Under the pieces are notes generated by a model. It did not search any database and was not told the DNA's origin. It worked only from the letters and a program-made list of their open reading frames with translations. The position numbers were made by a program, and so were the translations under genes. Shown here one piece after another: positions 33,735-42,616 of a stretch of DNA of 64,000 nt. Position 1 is the first letter of the stretch, and each line of letters opens with the position of its first letter. The stretch covers positions 28,584 to 92,583 of the forward strand of contig JAFPVA010000220.1 in assembly GCA_017413105.1 (NCBI GenBank), in the 5' to 3' direction. The DNA comes from Butyrivibrio sp. (lineage in GTDB: Bacteria; Bacillota; Clostridia; Lachnospirales; Lachnospiraceae).

Positions 33735-34775
33735 TCAGGTTATTACCTCCACAATCTGACGGCTGTACTCATCATCCTCCACATCCTGAATTATCCTTTT
33801 ATCCCCAACCTCATCACCATTACAATACTTGTATGGAATTGCAACATAATCCAATCTCTCAAGATTCCTGATCATTTTCTCATAATAAAGATCAATATGC
33901 CCGATATCTACTGCCCAATATCCGGCTTTATAAAGGTCATAAGCCAGAACCGTTGCCGTAGGACCTAATGCCAAAAGAACGAGAGCATCTTTGGGCATTT
34001 TTTTCACTGCCTCCAATATTTCATCATATTTATCAAATGCATTTTCGGCAGGGCACAGAATTCTCTTTATACTCCCGCAATTATCAAATAGATCATTCCC
34101 AATCCCCATCCTTGTATATTTCCCTTCAACAAATATGCAATCTCTTTGGTCCCAGAGTCCACGGATCTCGTCAACTTCCTCCTGAGTATGTATGCTAAAA
34201 CACCTGGCATCGGCATAAACCTTATTTATGTCCAGGATCTTTGCATGCATTTTTCTCACTGAGGGCCTCATATATTCTCTTACTGCATCTGCTTCTATTT
34301 CAGGTAAATCTTCCAAATTTCGGTAAAATGTAGTGTTTAGCCCAACAAGAAAGTCGTCATCATCAGCCTTTAATACTTCTAAAAGGCGCTCTGCAAGCTT
34401 ATCCGACTTTCTTTGAAAATTCCATCTCTGAATTCCGGCTATGATTCCAAATTCGCCATCTCCATATCGTCCTATGCTTTTTTTCCGGAGAATGACATCA
34501 TCTCTGGTTTCTTTTGCCGTAAGAAACGCAGGAACAAATACAGAAGAAGATACTTCTTCATCCCTAAGTTCATAAGGCATACTCTCCACCCTGATGCTGT
34601 TTATATAATTCAGATGCTTAAGTACTTCGATATCACGCTGGCTTTTCTCGGCATTTTTGATCATCTTTCCCAGAAGACCTGTAACGTCTCCCTGCCATTT
34701 TTTTATAGAAAGGTTCTCTTCTTCCAAAATGTCCAGTTTTCCGATCAGTGACTTATATTCCTCATTATCCATCAC
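33735..34775 (-). CDS. GT-D fold glycosyltransferase (DUF1792-like) with N-terminal coiled coil
   Basis: 346 residues. The first ~65 form a coiled coil (SLIGKLDILEEENLSIKKWQ). The catalytic part follows: VILRKKSIGRYGDGEFGIIA, FLVGLNTTFYRNLEDLPEIE, FVEGKYTRMGIGNDLFDNCG, ALVLLALGPTATVLAYDLYK, YWAVDIGHIDLYYEKMI. These are the landmarks of the GT-D domain first described in a streptococcal adhesin-glycosylating enzyme (DGT1). A close paralogue with the same coiled coil is at 49707. The family context supports protein O-glycan elongation. Confidence 0.85.
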   Translation of the reverse strand: MMDNEEYKSLIGKLDILEEENLSIKKWQGDVTGLLGKMIKNAEKSQRDIEVLKHLNYINSIRVESMPYELRDEEVSSSVFVPAFLTAKETRDDVILRKKSIGRYGDGEFGIIAGIQRWNFQRKSDKLAERLLEVLKADDDDFLVGLNTTFYRNLEDLPEIEADAVREYMRPSVRKMHAKILDINKVYADARCFSIHTQEEVDEIRGLWDQRDCIFVEGKYTRMGIGNDLFDNCGSIKRILCPAENAFDKYDEILEAVKKMPKDALVLLALGPTATVLAYDLYKAGYWAVDIGHIDLYYEKMIRNLERLDYVAIPYKYCNGDEVGDKRIIQDVEDDEYSRQIVEVIT

Positions 34776-34800
34776 TTAGCTCCGATCAAAATAGTAAAAA

Positions 34801-36480
34801 TCATTTGGCCGTTTTTCTGGCGCGAACCAAAAACTGAAAGACATCAAAATATACCCTGTCAGCAACGCCATCAATAGCAAGGATCTTTTCCCAGAAATCT
34901 CCATTTACTTGAGTATTTTGGTCAATCCTGTTTATGCCCGTGGTCTCTTCTACTTCATATCCTCTTTCAGTAAACAGCTTCTTGATCTCATTTAATGTAA
35001 AAAATCTCAGGTGGGTCCTATCGAGGATACCGGAATCCTGATAGGTAAAATTACCGTGAAGCAGCTCATAAATAACTCCCGCGTTCATGATGTTCGGAAT
35101 ACTTGCGATAATGCATCCACCATCAGACAGGCAGCCTTTTAATCTATCCACCAGCTTATAAGGATCCACAAGGTGTTCCAGTACGTCTCCAAAAAGAATG
35201 TAGTCATATTTCTCATCAGACGCAAACTCGTAGTTTTCAATATTTCCGCATTCCATATTGATCATCCTGCTGCCAATTTCAGCAACTCTTTCAACAATCT
35301 CTATTCCTTTCACTGTCGCCTTGGGGTATAAGCGCTTTATACGTGACAATGTAGACCCCAGACCTGCTCCTACCTCCAATACTTTTATTGCGCTATCCCT
35401 GGCATCTGTTATCATCTCGATAAGATCAACTCTCGAATTACTATAGTAATCCGGCCAAAATCCCCATTTTTCTTTGGCAAGACAGCTATCCGCAGCAAAT
35501 ACATTTGTATAAACCAGACTGTCATTTTTTTTCTTATCCTTATCAACTGTACTGAAAACATAACTGTTATGGCACGCCTTTGAAGCATACCCTCTTTTTA
35601 TAAGCGACAGACATATATCATGGTCAAGGAAAAGACTTAGCTTATAATCTTCATCCAGGGGAGTTATCTCTGACAGCGCTTCTCTTTTAAACAAAGAGCA
35701 TCTGTTGTCCAGGGCAAATGCTATCTCGCCTGAGTTCTTATCCGGAAGATTATTCTCCCTGGCAAAGGCCTTTGCTTTTTCAAAACTTCTCTCGTTTCCA
35801 TCATCCGGCACCTGATAGTACTCGCCATTATTCAATATAGCCCCGCATGCACCATTCTTCTCATCGGAGTATAACTCCATTCTGAGATTAAATAAGGCAT
35901 TTGGAAGCATACAAACATCATTGGATAACAATAATATGTCATTTTCTTCATCAAGCTCTGAAATGAAGCTGTTAAAAATATGTCCAAAGGCATCTTTCAT
36001 TTCATTTCTGCCCGTAACGATCTGAATTTCTTTATCCTGAACATTTTCAAGCAGGTATTCTCTGCACCTTTCAGAATCACCATTAATATCTTCAAGGAGT
36101 ATCACCGAAACTTTATTGACAGTTACCTCATTTTCTGCCAAAAAGCTATCCATTATCTCCGATATCTGCTTACCGTCCTCTTCATTTCCTGATCTGTTGG
36201 CATAAAAAAGCGCATTCTCATATGAAAGATATGCCTTATTCACGTTCTGCCCTGCATAGTAATTTCCCAAAAGGAGGTACAGCTCATAGTTTTCCGGATT
36301 AAGCTTCAGGCCATGGCAAATAAGCTCATACATGTCGTCATATTCACCGTATTTTTCCAGAATCGTGGCTCCCATTATACACAGCTTATCATCAAGCTCA
36401 TGGCTACCTGTATACTCAAGGTATTCCTCAAGCGCCCTTCCCCACATTCCTTCATTGATCAACTGAAGAATACTATCCAT
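34801..36480 (-). CDS. TPR-like / glycosyltransferase / methyltransferase fusion
   Basis: 559 residues in three parts. Residues ~1-105 are helical repeats of TPR type (LKLNPENYELYLLLGNYYAG). Residues ~115-330 form a GT2-like domain (VSVILLEDINGDSERCREYL, ENDILLLSNDVCMLPNALFN, ITPLDEDYKLSLFLDHDICL) with a divergent nucleotide-binding motif. Residues ~370-555 are a class I methyltransferase: IKVLEVGAGLGSTLSRIKRL, VKGIEIVERVAEIGS, YDYILFGDVLEHLVDPYKLV, GGCIIASIPNIMNAG. ATG 36480 has GGGG close upstream; a second ATG at 36495 has none. It starts the leftward transferase run and probably adds and methylates a sugar. Confidence 0.82.
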   Translation of the reverse strand: MDSILQLINEGMWGRALEEYLEYTGSHELDDKLCIMGATILEKYGEYDDMYELICHGLKLNPENYELYLLLGNYYAGQNVNKAYLSYENALFYANRSGNEEDGKQISEIMDSFLAENEVTVNKVSVILLEDINGDSERCREYLLENVQDKEIQIVTGRNEMKDAFGHIFNSFISELDEENDILLLSNDVCMLPNALFNLRMELYSDEKNGACGAILNNGEYYQVPDDGNERSFEKAKAFARENNLPDKNSGEIAFALDNRCSLFKREALSEITPLDEDYKLSLFLDHDICLSLIKRGYASKACHNSYVFSTVDKDKKKNDSLVYTNVFAADSCLAKEKWGFWPDYYSNSRVDLIEMITDARDSAIKVLEVGAGLGSTLSRIKRLYPKATVKGIEIVERVAEIGSRMINMECGNIENYEFASDEKYDYILFGDVLEHLVDPYKLVDRLKGCLSDGGCIIASIPNIMNAGVIYELLHGNFTYQDSGILDRTHLRFFTLNEIKKLFTERGYEVEETTGINRIDQNTQVNGDFWEKILAIDGVADRVYFDVFQFLVRARKTAK

Positions 36481-36557
36481 TGCATCCCCTTTCATATTTT
36501 TATAACCTTAAAACCAGCCTATAATATCATTATAGCAAATATTATTATTCTGAAAAA

Positions 36558-36566
36558 TGCTATAAT
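36558..36566 (+). promoter_or_regulatory. Extended -10 promoter for the plus-strand StrF-like gene
   Basis: TGCTATAAT matches TGnTATAAT, 40 bp upstream of ATG 36606. A -35 is not obvious. It lies between two divergent genes. Confidence 0.55.
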
Positions 36567-36605
36567 GATAGGGAAATACTAAAATCAATATAGTCAGGAA
36601 AGCCT

Positions 36606-37763
36606 ATGAATAACAACAATCTTGAAAATCAGGTAAATGCCTGTTTAAAGTCAAATGAATACGAACAGATCTGGTGCCTCCTATCCGCCGATAAAGAGGA
36701 CCGGTATCAGGATTGGAGCAAAGAAAGAAAGACTATGTTCTGGCTCAGTTTTCTTGAGAGGAAATCATATTCCGAAGAAAGGAAGCACGGAATTCTAGGG
36801 AATTCAAAATCCCTTGATGAAGCTCTGAAAACATTTGATTCCTTAAAGAAGCTTCTTCAGCGCCTGGAATGGTGGCCGGAATTTGATCCCGGTATACTTC
36901 GAAATTTTTGTTTTTCACATAGCGTATCCCGGAAAGAACTTCTATGGATAATGGATGCCTATACCCTCGACTCTCAATATGCCCTGGATAGGTATAATGG
37001 AAAATGTCAGGCGAGAGATCTTTTTTTCAGAAGCGAAAACGAGATCAGTAAAATGTGCCAAAGGCACAGTCATTACCTTGATATGAGAAACGGTCAGGCG
37101 CAGGCTATATGTTTCATAACCTGCTGTAATAATGAATACGAATATCAGGAAATGCTTTCATGGATCGAAAGGCTCTGGATTCCGGAGGGAATTTCAGTTG
37201 AAACCATAAAGATCAATGCTGCAACATCCATGTGTTCCGGATATAACGAAGCCATGAGGGCTTGTAATGCTAAATACAAGGTTTACCTGCATCAGGATAT
37301 TCGCATTCTAAATCCGTTTTTTATCTTTGATATAATAGACACTTTTCAAAGAAATCCCGGAAGCGGAATGATCGGAATGATGGGATCAGAAACCATTCCT
37401 GACTCAGGGATCATGTGGCAAAGCAAAAGATACGGCGCTGTTGTGCACTCTGAGTTTAATGCTGATTCAATAGCAGAAACGATCCATGAATGCAGTTTAT
37501 ACGACAGCGGCGATTTCAGTGCGGTGCTGGTTGATGGCTTCCTTATTGCAACCTGCATTGACATCCCATGGCGGGAGGATCTTTTTAAAGGTTGGGATTT
37601 TTATGACGCATCTCAATCTCAGGAATATATCAAAAAAGGATATAGCATCATTGTTCCGCCACAAGAAGTTGCATGGTGTCTTCATGATTTTGGCCAGATA
37701 AACTGGTCAGAATACGACAATAGCAGACAGATCTTTGTGAACGAATACTCAAAAATCAAATAA
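36606..37763 (+). CDS. StrF-like glycosyltransferase with N-terminal helical extension
   Basis: 385 residues. The N-terminal ~165 are helical and unrecognised (KHGILGNSKSLDEALKTFDS). The catalytic domain follows: ICFITCCNNEYEYQEMLSWI, ERLWIPEGISVETIKINAAT, KYKVYLHQDIRILNPFFIFD, IGMMGSETIPDSGIMWQSKR, WREDLFKGWDFYDASQSQEY, WCLHDFGQ. These line up block for block with the protein at 30388. The stop overlaps the 3' end of the convergent maf gene by 8 bp. Confidence 0.82.
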   Translation: MNNNNLENQVNACLKSNEYEQIWCLLSADKEDRYQDWSKERKTMFWLSFLERKSYSEERKHGILGNSKSLDEALKTFDSLKKLLQRLEWWPEFDPGILRNFCFSHSVSRKELLWIMDAYTLDSQYALDRYNGKCQARDLFFRSENEISKMCQRHSHYLDMRNGQAQAICFITCCNNEYEYQEMLSWIERLWIPEGISVETIKINAATSMCSGYNEAMRACNAKYKVYLHQDIRILNPFFIFDIIDTFQRNPGSGMIGMMGSETIPDSGIMWQSKRYGAVVHSEFNADSIAETIHECSLYDSGDFSAVLVDGFLIATCIDIPWREDLFKGWDFYDASQSQEYIKKGYSIIVPPQEVAWCLHDFGQINWSEYDNSRQIFVNEYSKIK

Positions 37764-39291
37764 GTTTTTTGGCGCCTTCAATATATGCCCCGTGCTTTGA
37801 CATGTTATAAAAAGTAATATCCGGGTGTTTTGCGATATTATCCGCTATTATTCCTATAAAGGTATTGAAAGTCCGCGCCGTTTCAACCATGCCACCATCT
37901 ACAGATTTAACCTGTATTGTGCCACCTTTTTTATTCACCTTCCCATGGGGCATATTTCCTGCATAGTCCTTCCCTCCGGGAAAGGCCAGATCAAGACCAA
38001 CCAGATATACTACTTTGCCCCCAAGGCGCACCGCAGCCTCCATTGCCATACAGGAGACAGTTCCCGAAACATCCCAGATATCCTCGCTCCTGCCCTCGTC
38101 TTCAGCTACTTCTCTGCTGGTAGGAGTGCAAACAAAGCATTTGTCACCCCTGTAGCGCTCTGTGTATTTCCAGTTAGTTGCCCAATCCGCCAAGAGCGGT
38201 ACGCCTTCCGTAAAATCTTCTGCTCCTATGATGTGTTCAACCAGCTGTTCATAGGAATCTGCTGCGCAGATAAGGTCCGGAACAATATTCTCTTTCTTAA
38301 GCCTCTTAAGAACGGTATTGACAGCAATAATAGTCCTGCTGCCTTTACTTTCCTTCAAAAACTCGATATTATCATCGAGCGATGGCCCGGCAGCTACCAT
38401 GACCCATTCCTTTTTATCTACCCTTTGTCTAAGTTCATCATAGGAAATCTGCTTTGATTTTTTATTCTTCCAAATATTGATCTTAACAGCATCCCCCAGT
38501 TCCCAGTTGTACTGAACCAGGGCAGCCACATAATCAAACTGCCCATCGGCAATTCCCTTGAACTTTACTTTTTTCTCGTAAGATATATATATGCATTTCT
38601 CTTTGCTGACATAATCAATGTTGTCCACAAAAAGTTTTATCACCTTTACCGAATCCGGATCACAGATTATTTCCAGGTTCTTTTCATCGATCCAGGATAA
38701 AACTCCGTAGCTTTTTGCATACGACAGAATCTTTTCATCCTCTTCATAGATGGTAATCTTAACTGCTCCCTGAGACCGCTCCCATATCTTGTAAGGAAGG
38801 TACCCCAGTCCGCACCCAAATATGATAATGTGCTCCATCTCCGGCTTATAGATAATATCTGCTATTCTTCCCGCTTCCTGCATTGGATCATGAACATCAT
38901 GCATAAAAAAGCCTGTGTCAGGACTTCTTAATGTCAAAAAGCCGCTGTCAGAGCTCTTTAAAAGATAGCCCTCATCCTCCACTTCAATGTCTGTAAAAAA
39001 GGACATATACCGATACAGCTTGGGAATAATACCACCTTCAATAACCCCTGTAACATAGGCAATATCGTCCCAATGCTCCAATATCCGCAGTGCATCATTC
39101 TGAATACTGGTTGCTGCCTTGGGGTCACCTTGGGCATATTCATCCATAAGCCTCTCAAGGCCTGCCATGGCCTGATTATATTTTTTCATTGTCTGACGAT
39201 CGTCATATCTTGCGATCAGTCTCAGACATTCTCTAAGCTGGTCGATTATAATCGAATCTGCATATATTTTTTCAAGAAATTGCTCTGCCAT
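37756..39291 (-). CDS. Maf-type motility-associated glycosyltransferase (DUF115/MptE-like)
   Basis: 511 residues. After ~130 helical residues comes a Rossmann block (HIIIFGCGLGYLPYKIWERS). The DUF115 domain follows: KEWVMVAAGPSLDDNIEFLK, TIIAVNTVLKRLKKENIVPD, LICAADSYEQLVEHIIGA, VVYLVGLDLAFPGGKDYAGN. Maf proteins transfer pseudaminic or legionaminic acid from its CMP form to Ser/Thr of flagellin in the cytoplasm. The NeuB-family and CMP-transferase genes 1-3 kb away provide the matching donor pathway. ATG 39291 is preferred over a GTG at 39306; AGGTGG lies just upstream. Confidence 0.9.
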   Translation of the reverse strand: MAEQFLEKIYADSIIIDQLRECLRLIARYDDRQTMKKYNQAMAGLERLMDEYAQGDPKAATSIQNDALRILEHWDDIAYVTGVIEGGIIPKLYRYMSFFTDIEVEDEGYLLKSSDSGFLTLRSPDTGFFMHDVHDPMQEAGRIADIIYKPEMEHIIIFGCGLGYLPYKIWERSQGAVKITIYEEDEKILSYAKSYGVLSWIDEKNLEIICDPDSVKVIKLFVDNIDYVSKEKCIYISYEKKVKFKGIADGQFDYVAALVQYNWELGDAVKINIWKNKKSKQISYDELRQRVDKKEWVMVAAGPSLDDNIEFLKESKGSRTIIAVNTVLKRLKKENIVPDLICAADSYEQLVEHIIGAEDFTEGVPLLADWATNWKYTERYRGDKCFVCTPTSREVAEDEGRSEDIWDVSGTVSCMAMEAAVRLGGKVVYLVGLDLAFPGGKDYAGNMPHGKVNKKGGTIQVKSVDGGMVETARTFNTFIGIIADNIAKHPDITFYNMSKHGAYIEGAKKLI

Positions 39292-39378
39292 TTGCCCACC
39301 TCTCACAAATCTATTTTATCAAAATATCGCACATAATTGTATGGATAATATATAATTAGAGTATAAGGAGTGCTTGAT

Positions 39379-40410
39379 ATGCAAAAGATCAGCGTAATCA
39401 TCCCCTGCTACAACGTAGAAAACTACATAGACAGATGTCTTGAGTCCGTATGCACCCAGACTGTTGGGGTTGTCCATATGGAGATAATCTGCATAAATGA
39501 CGGTTCAACCGACAGCACCCTGGACAGGCTCTATATCTGGGAAAAGAGATATCCCGATAATCTTATGCTTATAAACCTAACGGAAAATGCCGGGCAAAGC
39601 ACTGCACGAAATGCAGGAATTCTCCATTCCACCGGCGAATATCTGGCCTTTATTGATTCTGATGACTGGATTGAAAAAGACTACCTTGAAAAAATGCTGG
39701 ACGTCGCTGAATCTAAGGACTGTGATATTGTTCAGTGCAGTTATATCAGGGATTCCTCGGAAATACTCTCCTATAATGATAAATCGATCAAATCTCAGAA
39801 ATTCCAGCTCTTCTCTATAGATTCCGAAGATAAAAGAAAAGAACTTCTGATGAATAAACTTATCAGCAGCAATGCGCCCTTTAAGCTCGTCAAAAGAAGT
39901 CTTCTTTCAGATAACGATATTAAACTATACGATGGTTTATGCTACGAGGATATCAGCTTTGGAATCCTCCTTAGCCTGTATACAAAAAAGTTTGCAATAA
40001 TAGAGGATAAACTCTATCACTACTACACAAATCCCGGTTCCACTGTCCTTAAAAAGAACAGTCTTCATCACCTTGACCTCATCACAACCTGGTCTTTGTT
40101 TCTTAAAGAATTAAAGGACCGGGGATTTTGGGATGCTTTCCAAAAAGAACTGGAACTGGAAGTAGTCTATTCCTGTGTCCTTATTTTCTGGAAGATCATG
40201 ATCCTTAGATATGACGAAGCTCCCTATTCCTTCTACCGACTGCTTTGCGCCTTTGTTCAGTCGAATATTCCGGACATCATGACCAATGACTATATAAATA
40301 AGTCTTCTTTCAGTGAGGTTCACAAACTGATCTTAAACAGCTGTTTTCAGGAGCTGAGCCGATCTGAATTTAAACACTTTGCTGAAAGCATCAGGAAAAT
40401 TGGACTATAG
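39379..40410 (+). CDS. GT2 family glycosyltransferase
   Basis: 343 residues. Landmarks: SVIIPCYNVENYIDRCLESV, IICINDGSTDSTLDRLYIWE, ARNAGILHSTGEYLAFIDSD with the DxD motif, then DWIEKDYLEKMLDVAE, CYEDISFGILLSLYTKKFA and a helical tail. ATG 39379 has AAGGAG 8 nt upstream; a GTG three codons earlier is rejected. Its 3' end overlaps the convergent cytidylyltransferase gene by 20 bp, so transcription from both strands must meet here. Confidence 0.88.
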   Translation: MQKISVIIPCYNVENYIDRCLESVCTQTVGVVHMEIICINDGSTDSTLDRLYIWEKRYPDNLMLINLTENAGQSTARNAGILHSTGEYLAFIDSDDWIEKDYLEKMLDVAESKDCDIVQCSYIRDSSEILSYNDKSIKSQKFQLFSIDSEDKRKELLMNKLISSNAPFKLVKRSLLSDNDIKLYDGLCYEDISFGILLSLYTKKFAIIEDKLYHYYTNPGSTVLKKNSLHHLDLITTWSLFLKELKDRGFWDAFQKELELEVVYSCVLIFWKIMILRYDEAPYSFYRLLCAFVQSNIPDIMTNDYINKSSFSEVHKLILNSCFQELSRSEFKHFAESIRKIGL

Positions 40411-41563
40411 CCTCCAGTATTTCCCTTACAGCCCCGTGACCACCTTCTTTTGATGCCACATAGTCAGCTGTCTCCAGTACCTTTTTGCCGGCGTCGGCAG
40501 GACACGCTGATACTCCTGCTGCCTTCATGGCCTCAACATCATTGAGGTCATCACCAATATATAAAACATTTCCCAGATCAACTCCATATCTTTCACAGAC
40601 ATCCTTAAGGACCGGAAGCTTATCCTTTACACCGCTTTCAATGAAATCCATTTTGAGTTTCTTGGCCCTTCGCCTGTTAAGCTCCCTGTCCTCTCCTGTT
40701 ATGATTCCGGTGATCACTCCCTTATCATGCAGCCTTGAAAGAGCAAGACCATCTCTGGTATTGAACTTCTTTAGTTCGTCCCCATTCTCAGAATAGTACA
40801 TACCACCATCCGTAAGACAACCGTCGCAGTCTGTAGCAATCATGCGAATTTCAGGATATTCTTTGCTGATATTGCCGTTTCTTTTCTTTAACAGCATCTC
40901 TATTATCAGGAAATCAGAGGGCTCATCGATCTCCAGAGCAGTGTCCTCATCCATTTCATAGGCCTTCATATTTCCTGACAGTCTGTTTTTGCTCTCCAAA
41001 AGATCCTTCTTTGTAGTGATATAGAAAGCTCCGTTTTCCATCAGGTATCCGTCAAAGTCCTGACGCCTTGGCCTGTTGAATACATCATAATTGACAGGAC
41101 TTACAAAGCCCTTTTTATCAGCCTTCCAGATAAATCTCTTCTGACGGACCACAGATAATACACTGTCTGTTCCCTCTGTATCAAATAGCTTAAAGCCCTC
41201 ATCAAGATCTTTTGCCTGTAAAAGAGGAGAAGTAGCCTGAATAAGCACCAGATTCTCAAAATCGACTTTCTCAGCAAATTCAAGCATTACAGACTCTGTG
41301 GAGGCAGTGTCGTTAGCATTCTCCGGATCTCTGTCTATCACGGTAAGCTTTTCAAACGCAGGATCCGTCAACTTAAAGCTTTCAACAGCCTCTTTTATCT
41401 TATCGCTGTCTGTCGCAACGTATACTCTGTCTATGCTCGCTGCATCGCAGGCAGCCTTTGCTGTCCAATACACCAAAGGCTTTCCACATATTTCTTTTAT
41501 ATTCTTTAACGGTATTGATTTACTGCCACCACGAACCGGAATTAACGCAACTGTCTTATACAT
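40391..41563 (-). CDS. CMP-nonulosonate cytidylyltransferase fused to a KdsC-like HAD phosphatase
   Basis: 390 residues. Residues ~1-225 are a NeuA-type cytidylyltransferase: VALIPVRGGSKSIPLKNIKE with the CTP-binding Arg-Gly-Gly-Ser-Lys loop, VYVATDSDKI, NLVLIQATSPLLQAKDLDEG and YLMENGAFYITTKKDLLESK. Residues ~230-385 are a HAD domain: MIATDCDGCLTDGGMYYSEN with D-x-D, GVITGIITGEDRELNRRR, and VLYIGDDLNDVEAMKAAGVS. Such fusions activate sialic or legionaminic-type acids and remove the phosphate left by the synthase step. It lies 97 bp downstream of the synthase gene, in the same direction. Confidence 0.9.
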   Translation of the reverse strand: MYKTVALIPVRGGSKSIPLKNIKEICGKPLVYWTAKAACDAASIDRVYVATDSDKIKEAVESFKLTDPAFEKLTVIDRDPENANDTASTESVMLEFAEKVDFENLVLIQATSPLLQAKDLDEGFKLFDTEGTDSVLSVVRQKRFIWKADKKGFVSPVNYDVFNRPRRQDFDGYLMENGAFYITTKKDLLESKNRLSGNMKAYEMDEDTALEIDEPSDFLIIEMLLKKRNGNISKEYPEIRMIATDCDGCLTDGGMYYSENGDELKKFNTRDGLALSRLHDKGVITGIITGEDRELNRRRAKKLKMDFIESGVKDKLPVLKDVCERYGVDLGNVLYIGDDLNDVEAMKAAGVSACPADAGKKVLETADYVASKEGGHGAVREILEAIVQFS

Positions 41564-41660
41564 TTTTCATTCTCCAACACTCAATATGCTTTTATCTCAA
41601 AAATCTGGTAGCCGACAGCAATGTGCTGGCTACCAGACTATTTTACTCTTGATTTAGTCT

Positions 41661-42539
41661 CTACTCTACCCTTAATTTCTTCCTTACCTGCATCTCGCCT
41701 TCACCCAGCTGCTTTTCTCCATCACCAAGCATCTGCCCGATATCTATGCATCGATGGTATAGCATGTACATAGCGTTTATCTCAAGACTTGCCTTCTGGT
41801 CTGTCCCCCACATTTCATGGGAAAGGGTGACATGCCTCTCTACTATATCTGCTCCAAGCGTCACAGCCGCAACAGTAGGCTCAAGATTCTGCTCATGGCC
41901 ACTGTAGCCCACAACACAGCCATATCTCTTTTTAAGAGTCTGGATGTACCTGAGGTTCAGTCCGTCAATAGGGGCGGGATAAACGGAATTAGTATGGAGC
42001 AGCGCATAATTGCCATTACTGAAATCCTCCAGTACTGACACTGCCTTATCCAGTTCCTCCTGAGTTGACATGCCTGTGGACATTATAACTGGTTTTCCGG
42101 ACTCGCAGGCTCTTTTTATTATCTCTGTATTACCATTTGTGGCTGAAGCCAGCTTGATAAATGGGATATCGTACCGAAGAAGGAACTCAAGGCTTGGAAT
42201 ATCCCAGGGAGACGCACTCCAGGAAATAGGCTTTTCTCTGCAGTAGGCGTCGATATAATCATACTCCTCTTTTCCGAATTCTATCCTCTTTTTATATTCC
42301 AGATAGGTCATTTCTCCCCAGGGCGTCTGCCTTGGAACATTCTTCTGAGCTTCAGGAACCGCTATATCAGGAGTTCTTTTCTGAAACTTTACACAGTCCC
42401 AGCCTATGGCAAAAGACGCATCGATAAGTCTTTTAGCTATATTCAGATCACCGTTATGATTGATACCTATCTCCGCAATGAAATAGGGAAGGCACCCTTC
42501 TCCTACTTCTCTACCGCCCAGCATTATCCTTTTTGCCAT
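41661..42539 (-). CDS. NeuB-family nonulosonic acid synthase, without the SAF domain
   Basis: 292 residues. The TIM-barrel synthase is clear: YFIAEIGINHNGDLNIAKRL, CVKFQKRTPDIAVPEAQK, SWSASPWDIPSLEFLLRYDI, FIKLASATNGNTEII, GKPVIMSTGMSTQEELDKAV, VVGYSGHEQNLEPTVAAVTL and IVERHVTLSHEMWGTDQKAS. It condenses phosphoenolpyruvate with an N-acetylated hexosamine to give a nine-carbon acid. Well-studied NeuB enzymes are about 340-350 residues and end in an antifreeze-like SAF domain that contacts the partner active site; this chain ends after the barrel. Shorter family members exist, so it need not be broken. Whether the product is sialic, legionaminic or pseudaminic acid cannot be read here. Confidence 0.88.
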   Translation of the reverse strand: MAKRIMLGGREVGEGCLPYFIAEIGINHNGDLNIAKRLIDASFAIGWDCVKFQKRTPDIAVPEAQKNVPRQTPWGEMTYLEYKKRIEFGKEEYDYIDAYCREKPISWSASPWDIPSLEFLLRYDIPFIKLASATNGNTEIIKRACESGKPVIMSTGMSTQEELDKAVSVLEDFSNGNYALLHTNSVYPAPIDGLNLRYIQTLKKRYGCVVGYSGHEQNLEPTVAAVTLGADIVERHVTLSHEMWGTDQKASLEINAMYMLYHRCIDIGQMLGDGEKQLGEGEMQVRKKLRVE

Positions 42540-42616
42540 ATACTATTCCTTCCTGTTATCTTTTATCCTAATAAAGAAAGTCCACATTTGACAGTATCTA
42601 TAATTATCCGACCAAC

